Below, in pieces: positions 55,102-64,000 of a stretch of 64,000 bases of DNA. This stretch comes from Ectobius pallidus (taxonomy: Eukaryota; Arthropoda; Insecta; Blattodea; Ectobiidae). The position numbers were made by a program, and so were the translations under genes. The notes under the pieces are model-generated. The model saw nothing but the letters and a program-made list of their open reading frames with translations. It was not told where the DNA came from and did no database searches. Where the stretch lies: positions 155,980,532 through 156,044,531 of the forward strand of contig CAXKWD010000001.1 of the NCBI GenBank assembly GCA_964059195.1, given 5' to 3'. Position 1 is the stretch's first letter. Each line of letters opens with the position of its first letter.

Positions 55102-55654
55102 GTCTAAATGATTATTTCGTTGTACATCCTTATTTTGACAGAGTAAGCTTACATATATGTGTCTATATCATTGTTCCCAAATAACAAACAAGTAAAGCAA
55201 AAAGTGCATTCCGAACATCACACCTCCAGACGTCGGCACCAAACCAGCCTACAACCAGAGTGGCTACATGGTTCATAGCACATTCAGAGCTGGCAGGTGG
55301 GAGAAGCCAACTGTTTAATTTCCCAGTAACATGCCTTCTCTCTGAGTGAGATTGTAGCAGCTGAAGCCAATTCAGCACCCGACACTAGTTTCTAGTTACC
55401 CTGGAGAGAGCACTACAAAAATATATTTTTGTCATTTTTTTTTTTTCATAACTACTTACATTCGAAGAGGATACGTGTCATTTTAGTGCAATTTTTACAG
55501 TGTGCTGAAGCACATTAGAACTGATATGAGCATCGGCTGCCCATGCTAAACAATCTCCTAGCTTCTCAGACTTCTTCTTCTAAACATTGGACACAAACAC
55601 CGTACTCCCATTCTGTGTTTGCACAAATCTTTAACATGAAAGTGATTAGGAGAA
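55102..55654. other. 3' flank of the IR gene
   Basis: No canonical AATAAA was seen close behind the stop, so the transcript end is not assigned. A poly-T run lies near 55434-55446. Confidence 0.45.
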
Positions 55655-55790
55655 TGATTTCTTTAACACCAGGACTTGAACCTAAGACCTGTCCATGCTG
55701 ATGTTCTACTAACTAATCTAGCCATAGTGTTGGACATGGTGACAGATGGACTCCTTCTCCTTTGATTAATTACCCATAATGGTCATCCTC
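55655..55790 (-). repeat. tRNA-like repeat family D, diverged minus copy
   Basis: GAATGATTTCTTTAACACCA, GGACTTGAACCTAAGACC and GTTCTACTAACTAATCTAGC correspond to the 22184-22312 copy, with the downstream TTACCCATAATGGTC also shared. Confidence 0.5.
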
Positions 55791-56019
55791 ACTGAAAGAC
55801 CTCATACGTATTCACCAGTGTGATATTTGTAGGGGAATAGGGGATTCACACCCCCCACTGACTTAAGCAATTCTAACCTCTGGATAAGAATGACATATCC
55901 TGTCAGGGATAATTATTTCCCACTCACTGGATATGTTAGATTTACATAAATAAATTTATATTCTTATAGTTTGCGATTTTAATACAAAAAAGTTAATTAG
56001 GCTGACTAAATGTGTCTAA

Positions 56020-56850
56020 CTGAAACCTATAACAGAGTCAGGGTAGGAAAACTTGTATTAGATAGATTTGCCATTAAAAGTGGCTTGAAGCAAAGAGATC
56101 CATTATTGCCTTTAGTTTTTAATTTCGCTTTGGAATATGCCATTAGAAAAGTTCAATAGCCTGGTGTTAGACTCTATGCAGATGATGTTTGTCTATTGGG
56201 CGATGGCATAAACACAATCAGAAGAAATGCAGTCTTTTCTATGTCTGCAGGAACATTGGACTGGAAATTAATACAAAAATTAACTCGTGAAACATTACAA
56301 TAATGCACTGCAATTCACAATGCATTCGAAAAAATGGAGAAATTCAAATATCTGGGAGAAGTAGAAGATAAGTGTCAACTGAAATCAAGAAATGCTTGTT
56401 TTATGCAACCCAGAAACTTTTATCTTCTTATTTTTTATCCAGAAATCTAAAAATTAACATATAAGTTATAAGACAATTATCTTGTCGGTTGTATTATATG
56501 GATGTAAGATCTCTTACTCTTCGGGAGAACATAATGTGAGAATATTAAAAAATAGGATGTTTACCGGTAGGAAAATATTTGGACCTAAGAGCGATGAAAA
56601 CGGGGAGTGGAGAAAACTGTATAATGACAAGCTTCATAACCTGTACTCTTCACTGAAGTAATTATATCACAGAGGATGAAATGGGTTGGACATGTTGCAT
56701 ACATGGGGAAGGAAAGACATTAAAAAATAATGTGGGACCCAAAGGGAAATGATCACTTGGAAGATCCAGACATAGGTGGGAGGACAAAATTAAGTTAGAA
56801 TAGATTTAAGGGAAGTATGATTTGTAAGGGATGGTTGGATGGAGTGGAAC
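56020..56850 (+). pseudogene. Degenerate LINE reverse transcriptase with YADD motif
   Basis: LKQRDPLLPLVFNFALEYAI and, after a stop, LYADDVCLLGDGINTIRR show the palm region with the YADD catalytic motif. Further on, frames with REHNVRILKNRMF, GPKSDENGEWRKLYNDKLHN and MKWVGHVAYMGKERH belong to the same polymerase's C-terminus, as in 28155-28625. Multiple stops and a deletion between the parts make it dead. Confidence 0.7.
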
Positions 56851-57523
56851 ACTTGTTATTTAACTTGTCACACTATAGAAAGATAGACTTCTTCAGAGTG
56901 TTCACATCAGTTGTGAGTGTGTTTTGCATACCACCCCATGAGGAATCCTGAGAAAGGCTCATAGAATATGAAGAATATGCGGAAAAAATAAGCATGTAGT
57001 ATCAGAAGACCTTTTAAAAATATTTACACTTTATTGTTTCTTTTAAATTTCAAAATTTCTCAGGAGCTGGGCCTAAGCAAGTCGCGTTCAAGGGTAGGAC
57101 TGGAGGCCCAGTGGCATCTTGTCACTCATTACCAAACCAGGATTTTGCCAGAGGGATTGACCCTTTCTAATATTGCAAGGGCAGCATGCCTAACTGCCTG
57201 GCAGGATCAATATATACAGAATTAGTGGTCATTCCAGTTCCAAACTGTTCGGTGAGTTAAACGACATTGGCTTTGAACAGAACTTGGATGGATGAGCAGG
57301 GGCTAAAAATAAAAAAAATACTATAATGCTCTGCATGCAGTCTGCTCAATGTTGCAAAGCAGGTTATACAGCCCATAGCTCATAGATCGTCTCCCAACAC
57401 TGTGACTGGATGGCTACACACAATGATTAATACACACAATTTTGCCAACCACTTTACACATGGGAAGAACAAGTGCAAGGTTAGTGACAGGTAGCAAGAG
57501 GCTTGTGACGTGTGAGATTTGTG
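56851..57523. other. Intergenic stretch, no supported gene
   Basis: Short open frames only (for example 57034-57225). Nothing recognised. Confidence 0.4.
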
Positions 57524-57851
57524 TCAGGTTAGATTGTGGTCTTGTGGTTAGCATCGCTGACTACAGATCCGTCAGCCCGGGTTCGATCCCTGGTACCTCC
57601 TTGGATTTTTCTGAGGTAGGGAGGTCTGGTAGGGGTGCACTCAGCCTCGTGATTCAAATTGAGGAGCTACTTGATAGAGAAGTAGCGGCTCCGGTCATGG
57701 AAACCACCATTAACGGCCGTGGGTGTCGGCATGCTGACCACATGCCCCCCAATCCTGCCATCTCCTATAGGTAGATGACACAGTGGTCGGGTGTTAGGCC
57801 TTGTACCTTCGGGGATGCCGTGCCATGGAGTTTAGTTTTTTTTTTTTTTTT
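57524..57851 (+). repeat. SINE family A, full-length copy
   Basis: This is the most complete family A copy. The tRNA-derived head has A-box GTGGTCTTGTGGTTAGCATC (57536) and B-box CCCGGGTTCGATCCCTGG (57577). The body runs through GGGTGCACTCAGCCTCGTG, GAGGAGCTACTTGATAGAG, GGCTCCGGTCATGGAAACC and GGCCGTGGGTGTCGGCATGC. It ends CATGGAGTTTAG with a T-run. TTAGATT near both ends may be the target duplication. Confidence 0.85.
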
Positions 57852-58344
57852 TAGATTAGCTTAGTTTAGGGGTCTACTTTGGCACTCAGCACGAAGTCTG
57901 CAGTTGTTACAGAACAGGTTATGCGACCCTTAGATCAACTTCCAACACACTGATTGGCTGGCTATGATAAACTGACTTATTTTGATTGCATCATACAATG
58001 CTGCTAATAGCTTTACACACAGAAGGAACAAGTGCAAGTTTAGTGACATGTAGCACAAGGTTTGTAACACGTGCGAGGTTTGTGACAGGTTAGGTTAACT
58101 CTAGCGGCAACACCATATCTGCCATCAACATCATCAGATTTCCTATACTCAGGGCCGTCACTTGGTTTGTTGGCGCCCAGGGCAAGGTTTCGTCAGGCGC
58201 CCTCCCCCCCCCCCCAAACTCAATCCCACCCGACATTTCACCTATCTTTAAGGATTCAAACACAAACACACAGTGAGCGACGTGACGCGACACTATCAAA
58301 TACATATAAACATAATGGGGTTAAACATGCAAAGAGCGATGCGA
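57852..58344. other. Intergenic stretch
   Basis: Contains a C-run at 58205-58215 and a CAGGGCCGTCACTTGG motif at 58151 resembling an hAT end, without a visible partner. Confidence 0.4.
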
Positions 58345-59020
58345 CAGTGTTCATATACGGCTTTGGAAGTTGCAATACAGTTATCTCTGACAAATAACAC
58401 TACCCACATATTCCTTCACATAGGCTTATCAAACTTTAGACCTTTGTTCTTCCGTAAGCCCTGCTTAGTGAATCGACCTGGAGCTTAACTCGGAGATAGA
58501 TAATAAATATAAAAAAATATATAAAGAATTTAAAAAACTAAAAAACCTTTACTTTCTGCATATCATAATTGCGATTATCACTGATTAAACAAAAGCATTC
58601 TGGCACTTTGTTACATCAGTTTACCAGATTTTATTTTGGACCAAATCGGTTGACCGGTACCAGAGTAACAACTAATTAAAAGTCACGTTTTTTTTTAAAT
58701 CATGTCTATACTACATTTTTTACCATTGAAGGCTTTGATGCAATGCGGTCAGATGTTTGTTTACTTCGTTCATCTTATCATCAAATCCCGGGACCGGCCG
58801 ATTTGACATGGATTTTTTTTAATTTTAGTTTTTATTTTTATGTGAGTGCGCGATTGTCAAGATAGGTAATCCTATCTACAAATCTATAGTTCTGCTGACG
58901 CTGGTCGATTTTAATCTGATTTTTAAAAAACTTATTTTCTGCATATCATAATTGCAATTATAATTGATTCAACAAAAACATTCTGGCACTTTGTTATAGC
59001 AATTTACCTGATTTTATATA
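58345..59020 (+). mobile_element. HINE-like repeats, second copy of the 27010-27935 block
   Basis: From CAGTGTTCATATACGGC on, it follows 27010-27935 in the same order at very high identity, including the internal hairpin end near 58617-58632. A stretch corresponding to about 27430-27680 is absent. Confidence 0.75.
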
Positions 59021-59249
59021 TTTTTTAAACCATCTTTAACAACATTCCTTGCTTTAAACTATTGTCAACGGGTATTTATGTCTACTCAACAGAATAAGAA
59101 TGGAGCTGAATTATTTTTAACATTCCATATGCCAATATCCATGAGTTCTAATGAAGGAAACTCTTGAATCAACCGGCGTTTATTTCACGTGCACATCCCC
59201 AGGGGATGCCAAATATAAACATATAGGTACTTAAGTTTCGAATTATCAA

Positions 59250-59717
59250 TTCACGCTAACTGGTCAGGAAGAACATAGTCTGAGAGTGTTTGAAAACCGG
59301 GTGCTAGAAAAATATTTGGGCCCAGGAGGGATGAAAATGGGGACTGGAGAAAATTGCATAACGACGAGCTTCATGACCTGTACGCTTCACCAGATGTAGT
59401 AAGGGTAACTAAATCGCGAAGGATGAAATGGGCTGGACATGTTGCACGCATGGGGGAGGAAAGACATAACTCAAAAGTATTGACTGAGAGACCCGAAGGG
59501 AAAAGACCACGTGGAAGACCTAGACGTAGGTGAGAGGACAATATTAGAACGGATTTTTGGGAAGTAGGTTTTGTGAGGGATGACTGGATGGAGTTAGCAC
59601 AGAATAAGGTTGAATGACGGACTCAGGTAATCGCGGCAATTAACCTTCGGATTCCATAAAATAGATAATATTCCTTTAGCCTGCTTAGGAATTGTCTATT
59701 GCCATTGAGTGAGTAAG
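59250..59717 (+). pseudogene. LINE polymerase C-terminus and 3' tail, copy 2
   Basis: Almost identical to 28155-28625, including the same frame break and TGA, so both derive from one already dead ancestor. The tail ends in GAGTAAGTAAGTAAGTA rather than in a minisatellite. Confidence 0.75.
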
Positions 59718-59978
59718 TAAGTAAGTATTATCACAAACAAATAGGCAGACAAACCATCTCACTTTTACTTCTACGGACTAATAGTAAAACTTTGAGACAG
59801 GGTACAGGGCACATGTAATAGCCCACACGCAGTGGTTTACAAACTTTCTGGGACCACGGCTCCCTTGACCCTCAACATAAACACCCGCGCTTCTTTCGTA
59901 GGCTACACAACATCTGACTCGAAGTGTGGGATAAATAATCTTAAGTTTCGAAACAAATTACACATTAATTTTATTATT

Positions 59979-60437
59979 AAGTGTCAGAATGGTATTTTAT
60001 AAGATTGTTTGGGGGACGGCAAAATGTATATCCGTCTGTCCGTCAATCCGTCCGTGTGTCTGTACGCGCGATAACTCAATACGCTTTATTGGATTTTCAT
60101 GAAACTTGGTATACGCATGGTAACATCTTGAACTCGCATTCTGGATGTCCCTGGTTCAAATCCTGTTGCCGGCCAATTCGATTATTTTTTTTAATGTGAG
60201 AATGCGATTGTCAAGATATCACAAATCTGTATAGTTCTGCTGATGCTGGACGATGTTAATCTGATTTTTTTAAACTATACCTTTGTACTTCCGTAAGTTC
60301 TGCTTAATGAATCAATCTGGAGCTTAACTCGGAAATCGATTAAAAAAAAACTTAATTTTCTGCATATCATAATTGCAATTAGAACTGATTGAGCAAAAGC
60401 ATTCTTGGACTTTGTTACAACAGTTTACCTGATTTTA
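59979..60437 (+). mobile_element. HINE-like repeat, full-length, nested in the hAT element
   Basis: 5' AAGTGTCAGAATGGTATTTT, GTCY run GTCTGTCCGTCAATCCGTCC, core CGCGATAACTCAATACGC, tRNA-like remnant CCTGGTTCAAATCCTG near 60150, and 3' end CAGTTTACCTGATTTTATT. Both sides are T-rich, as expected for Helentron insertion. Confidence 0.7.
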
Positions 60438-60528
60438 TTATTATTTATTAACATAGCACATTTTAATCAAATTTTAATTTTATTGCATCTTATTCTTGCA
60501 ACGAAATCAATGATAATCTTGCTTGCTT

Positions 60529-61330
60529 CTACATAATCAATTCTTCAAATCTCGGTACAAGATTGGAAACTGCGACTCGCATTTCTTTCACGACGTTCAG
60601 TCGTGATCTGTATTTGGCCTTGATGGTTGGCAATGCTGAAAATCCTACGGCAAGTAGGTAGGATGTTGCAAAAGGGAACAAAATTATTAGGGCTTTGTTA
60701 TCTACTTGCGGATACTCCTGCTTCACCAAGCTCCAAAACTGAAGGAGTGATGAAGAAACGAACTTCGACGTCAATGTGGAGTCTGAAGAAATATCAATAA
60801 ATTACTCTTGTTCTTCAGTGATAGACCTAAGTTCTAATGGGAAATTCCCTACTGACAGGATCTTTGATCCAGTTGTGTTGATCTAGTTCTGTTGGAGAGT
60901 ATTTCAGAAAGTAAACATTAAGTCAATTCAATGATCCACAGACACAGACTTCACTCAACTGTAAGTCACTGTTTTCTAAAACCGAGTGCAGATCACTCTA
61001 TCATACAACTTTTTCTTCCACAATCGTATTTGCTTTCTGAAGGCTGAAATTTTGTCTGACAGTTGCAGAACGTTGGTCTCATTACCTTGAAGGGATGCAT
61101 TTAATGAACTGAGACTTTCAAAGATGTCACAAAGGTATGACAGAGTCAAAGTACAAAGTCACCGTCTACTAACTTCTCGAAACTCAAAATATTTCTCTTG
61201 AACAAGATAAGAATGAAGTTGTGAACCAACGATAAGGGCCAGTTCGCTAAAATATGTTTTATTTTTATTTTAGAGAGGAAATCATTAAGCAAATCAACTC
61301 AATTTATTACTTTTTGCGAAACCACTGCGA
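60529..61330 (-). pseudogene. hAT transposase remnant with C-terminal dimerisation domain
   Basis: The last 81 codons are open (60529-60774): FWSLVKQEYPQVDNKALIIL, FPFATSYLLAVGFSALPTIK, YRSRLNVVKEMRVAVSNLVP and RFEEL. This is the hAT C-terminal dimerisation domain in the vertebrate-ZBED/SCAND-like style. Upstream, SLNASLQGNETNVLQLSDKI and FRKQIRLWKKKLYD-like parts follow in the same direction, with stops and shifts. Confidence 0.75.
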
Positions 61331-61398
61331 TGCCCCTATCTTAAGACCATGACCATCTTAAGACCTAGGAACCGCGACTCACGGTTTGAAAACCTCTG

Positions 61399-62056
61399 GA
61401 AAGAAAGAAAAGCGAAAGGAAGCATGATAGGGGAATCGATATATAGGAAAAAGAGAAGGGAGGTACAGAGGAGTAGAGGAAAAGGAGAGGGAGAGAGAAT
61501 GATAGGAAAATAAACAGGTATGATTTTGTCAGAAGTTATCACAATATTTTTATCAGTTAAATATACATCATGTGTAAATAAATTGTCCTTGCATGTCCCA
61601 GTTTTCGTGATGTTCCGAATAACGGTACTGAATTTATTGTTTGACATTGTTCGTGATTATGAAAGAGGAATATTTTGTAATACCGTGTCGCCAGTAGAAG
61701 AGTCTACCTGTAATATGATAATAATCAGATGATAAAAGGCGGGAGTTAATATTGAGTTTCTCAGCTTACAAAAAATTAGGCTACAGAAACAAGAGTTTGT
61801 TGGCGATTATAGGAATAGTAGTGTAGCAGTGTGAGCGAGAAGCTGGTGGAAAAATCCTTCCGTCTATCAAATCGAATGGTAACTTAAATGTAGACCGCCG
61901 AAATATAGACCGATAAGAAAGAATAATAATTATCTGTACACCCTAATTAGCCTTTTACGATAAAAAAAAATTATATTAAAAAGTAAGTAGTAACTTTTTG
62001 GTTTGAAGTGTCTAGACATCAAATTTATAATTTGGTCCAAAAAATTTGGAAACTGC
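61399..62056. other. Intergenic stretch, nothing recognised
   Basis: A G/A-rich run lies at about 61445-61500. No gene recognised. Confidence 0.4.
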
Positions 62057-62069
62057 TCCGCAAGGACCT

Positions 62070-62358
62070 AACTAACTAACTCCGTGGCGCTAACATCCCA
62101 GAAGGGACATCTACCATAGGCAGACGGCAGGATTAGGGGCATGTGGTCAGCATGCCGACACCCACGGCCGTTAATGGTGGTTTCCATGACCGGAGCCGCT
62201 ACTTCTCTATCAAGAAGCTCCTCAGTTTGAATCACGAGACTGAGTGCACCCCTACCAGGCCTCCCTACTTCAGAAAAATCCGAGGAGGTACTGGGATTGA
62301 ACCCGGGCCGACGGATCTGTAGTCAGCGACGCTACCCACAAGACCACGACGGCGGTCT
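62070..62358 (-). repeat. SINE family A, minus copy with 13-bp target duplication
   Basis: TCCGCAAGGACCT at 62057-62069 and 62359-62371 is a perfect target duplication. The reverse complement runs from the tRNA head with B-box CCCGGGTTCAATCCCAG to CACGGAGTTAGTTAGTT. This fixes both ends of the SINE, including an (AACT)n-type tail. Confidence 0.9.
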
Positions 62359-62371
62359 TCCGCAAGGACCT

Positions 62372-62629
62372 GCTGTAATGAAATCCATTAAAAATCAAAC
62401 AATAATTTTGAAACTTTTAGGGTTTATTGTTTTATTGTAGTAAATGCTTCCAGAGTCCTCCGTCACCTTTTAAAAAGAAAGTGAGAGGAGCCCGCTAGCC
62501 CCTGCACTGGACAATTCAACTAATTAACTGACGCCTGCGACGGTAAAACGTAATATTATTATTAGTTTTATTGTTATTATTGTTATTATTATTATTGTTA
62601 TTATTGTAATTATTATTATTATTATTATG
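62372..62629. other. AT-rich stretch with (ATT)n run
   Basis: (TTATTA)n-type microsatellite at 62553-62628, directly abutting the 5' end of the next HINE. Confidence 0.6.
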
Positions 62630-63520
62630 AAGTGCCAGTATGGTACTTTATGAGATTGTGTGGGGAACGAAAAAATGTCTGTCCGTCTGTCTGTCTGTCC
62701 GTCCGTGCGTCTGTACGCACCATAACTCAAATACGCTTTTTCGGATTCTCATGAAACTTGGAAACACATTTATAATGTCCATGGGAAGAACCCTATTGAT
62801 ATTGAACCAAATCGGTTCACCGGTACCGGAGTAATGCCCAATTTAGTGCCTATTTTTATAGATTATGGCGCTTTTCTAATAGAAAGGCGCCATAACTCAA
62901 GTACGCTATATCGGATTTCCATGAAACTTGGTATACGAATTTATGACATCCATGAAAAGTTCCCTATTGAATTTGAACCTAATCTGTTGTCCGGTACCAG
63001 AGTAAAACCCAATTTGGTGTCTATTTTAAAGGCGCAATATCTCAAATGCGCTTTATCGGATTTTTATGAAACTTCGTATACGCATTTATAATGTCCATGG
63101 GAATACGTCTATTGATATTCGACCAAATCGGTTGACCAGTACCGGAATAATGCCCAATTTAGTGCCTTTTATGTTAATATATGAGACGTCGCGATAACTC
63201 CAATATGCTTTAATGAATTTTCCTGAAACTTTGTATACCCATTTATAATGTACTTGGGAAGACGTCTACTGATTGGTCAAAATCGATAGACCGGTACCGG
63301 AGTAAAACCCAATATAGTGTCTATTTTAAAGACGCGGTAACTCAAATACGCTTTACCGGATTTTTATGAAACTTGGTATACACATTTATAATGTCCATAG
63401 GAAGACGTCTATTGATAAAATTGGTTGACCTGTTTCGGAGCAATGCCCAAATTAGTGCCTATTTTATGGTAATATACGTATTCGAAAGAATTTATAAAAA
63501 AATTGTTTTACTGTGATCTT
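62630..63520 (+). mobile_element. HINE-like repeat with five tandem core units
   Basis: 5' end AAGTGCCAGTATGGTACTTT, then a strong GTCY run at 62677-62713. The core unit (ATAACTCAAATACGC, CATGAAACTTGGTATACGC, CAAATCGGTTGACCGGTACC, CAATTTAGTGCCTATTTT) starts at 62716, 62888, 63033, 63190 and 63333, with periods of 172, 145, 157 and 143 bp. The 3' end is lost where the 612-bp TIR element's second copy begins. Confidence 0.75.
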
Positions 63521-64000
63521 ATGGATTCAATTCTTCCTGTTATAACATAAAATATCCCAAGGATATGCACGCCACTGACTTCTAATACTTGATGGGAAAC
63601 AAAGGAACAGTGAATATTGTGTAGTGGTCGGGAAAATTGTAAAAAATGACGATCGATATCTTACAACTCTGAGGGAAAAAAAGACAAACGAAACATTTTT
63701 GTTAGGTTTGGAATTAGGAATAATAACATAATGCAGTGGCGGGCAATCATGTGATTAATCAGTAAATTTTGGAGATTATGAAAATTCTAAATTATGGTAT
63801 AGCTGTTGATGAATTGTTAAGAATCAGGTTTTTATCGATCGCTAAGAAGGCATGAAGTCAATTTAATGAAAATTGTAACCCTATTTCGCTCAATTATTGA
63901 GTTATGAGCACCAAATTTTAAGGAATTTAATGCCCTGTAGCATACACATTTTACGTCATAGAGCAAAAAGTCCTAATAAAAGTTGCTTGTCTATGTCCCC
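63521..64000 (+). mobile_element. Non-autonomous TIR element, copy 2, left end missing, cut by the window edge
   Basis: Follows 43829-44309 with about ten differences over 480 bp (roughly 98% identical by eye). The left 90-bp inverted repeat is absent: the HINE sequence passes straight into TATGGATTCAATTCTTCCTG. The right repeat is entered before the window ends. Confidence 0.85.

Larger units (their letters stand above)
59830..61398 (-). mobile_element. hAT transposon, decayed, with nested HINE
   Basis: The left end CAGTGGTTTACAAACTTTCT plus GGGACCACGG and the complement of the right end, CAGAGGTTTTCAAACCGTGA, are typical hAT ends. No 8-bp duplication is evident, so one end may be altered. 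The minus strand carries the transposase remnant (60529-61330). Confidence 0.7.

Noticed and set aside
58151..58240. hAT MITE starting CAGGGCCGTCACTTGG
   Set aside because: No matching right end or 8-bp duplication found nearby.
62834..63091. 85-codon frame within the HINE
   Set aside because: It spans tandem core units and has no protein resemblance.

Overview
The window is nuclear DNA from an insect. It is AT-rich, gene-poor and dominated by layered transposable elements. Both genes I can support are animal genes with GT-AG introns: a divergent ionotropic receptor (IR) and a secreted protein with an agrin-like N-terminal domain. The mix of tRNA-derived SINEs, LINE tails, Tc1/mariner, hAT, PIF/Harbinger and Helentron-type repeats fits a large hemimetabolous insect genome. 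A cockroach-like source is my inference; nothing in the sequence proves the species.

Layout. 1-20 kb: long repeat-decayed stretches with LINE remnants (520-960, 1590-2200, 4850-5310), two possible TIR elements (3860-4234, 11658-12267), SINEs and microsatellites. 20-24 kb: a candidate 30-nt microexon (minus, 20011-20040), a 5'-truncated LINE with a 9-bp target duplication (21473-22099), an inverted pair of tRNA-like elements, and the first coding exon of the agrin-like gene (minus, 23094-23622). 25-31 kb: Helentron-type (HINE) repeats, a LINE tail, and a 1.27-kb minisatellite of 30-bp units (28620-29890). 34.4-42.1 kb: a DNA transposon with terminal inverted repeats over 500 bp long and a decayed PIN-like/CXC-type gene, split by a 4.4-kb PIF/Harbinger element. 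42.3-44.4 kb: a HINE holding a SINE that holds an hAT MITE, then a 612-bp element with 90-bp TIRs ending 190 bp before the IR start codon. 44.5-55.1 kb: the IR gene, four coding exons and 632 codons, all splice junctions in frame. Its introns carry an hAT MITE 23 nt before exon 2, an intact 1,938-bp Tc1/mariner-type transposon with a DD88E transposase, a rearranged LINE tail and an old transposase remnant. 55-64 kb: LINE and SINE copies, a second copy of the 27.0-28.6 kb repeat block, an hAT element with a HINE inside it, a SINE with a 13-bp target duplication, a HINE whose core is amplified into five tandem units, and a truncated second copy of the 612-bp element.

The two genes are unrelated and on opposite strands. 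The IR is presumably a chemosensory cation channel subunit; the agrin-like exon would start an extracellular matrix protein whose remaining exons lie at lower coordinates or outside the window. The items most worth following up are the intact DD88E transposon (48580-50517) and the long-TIR PIN/CXC element (34367-42124).
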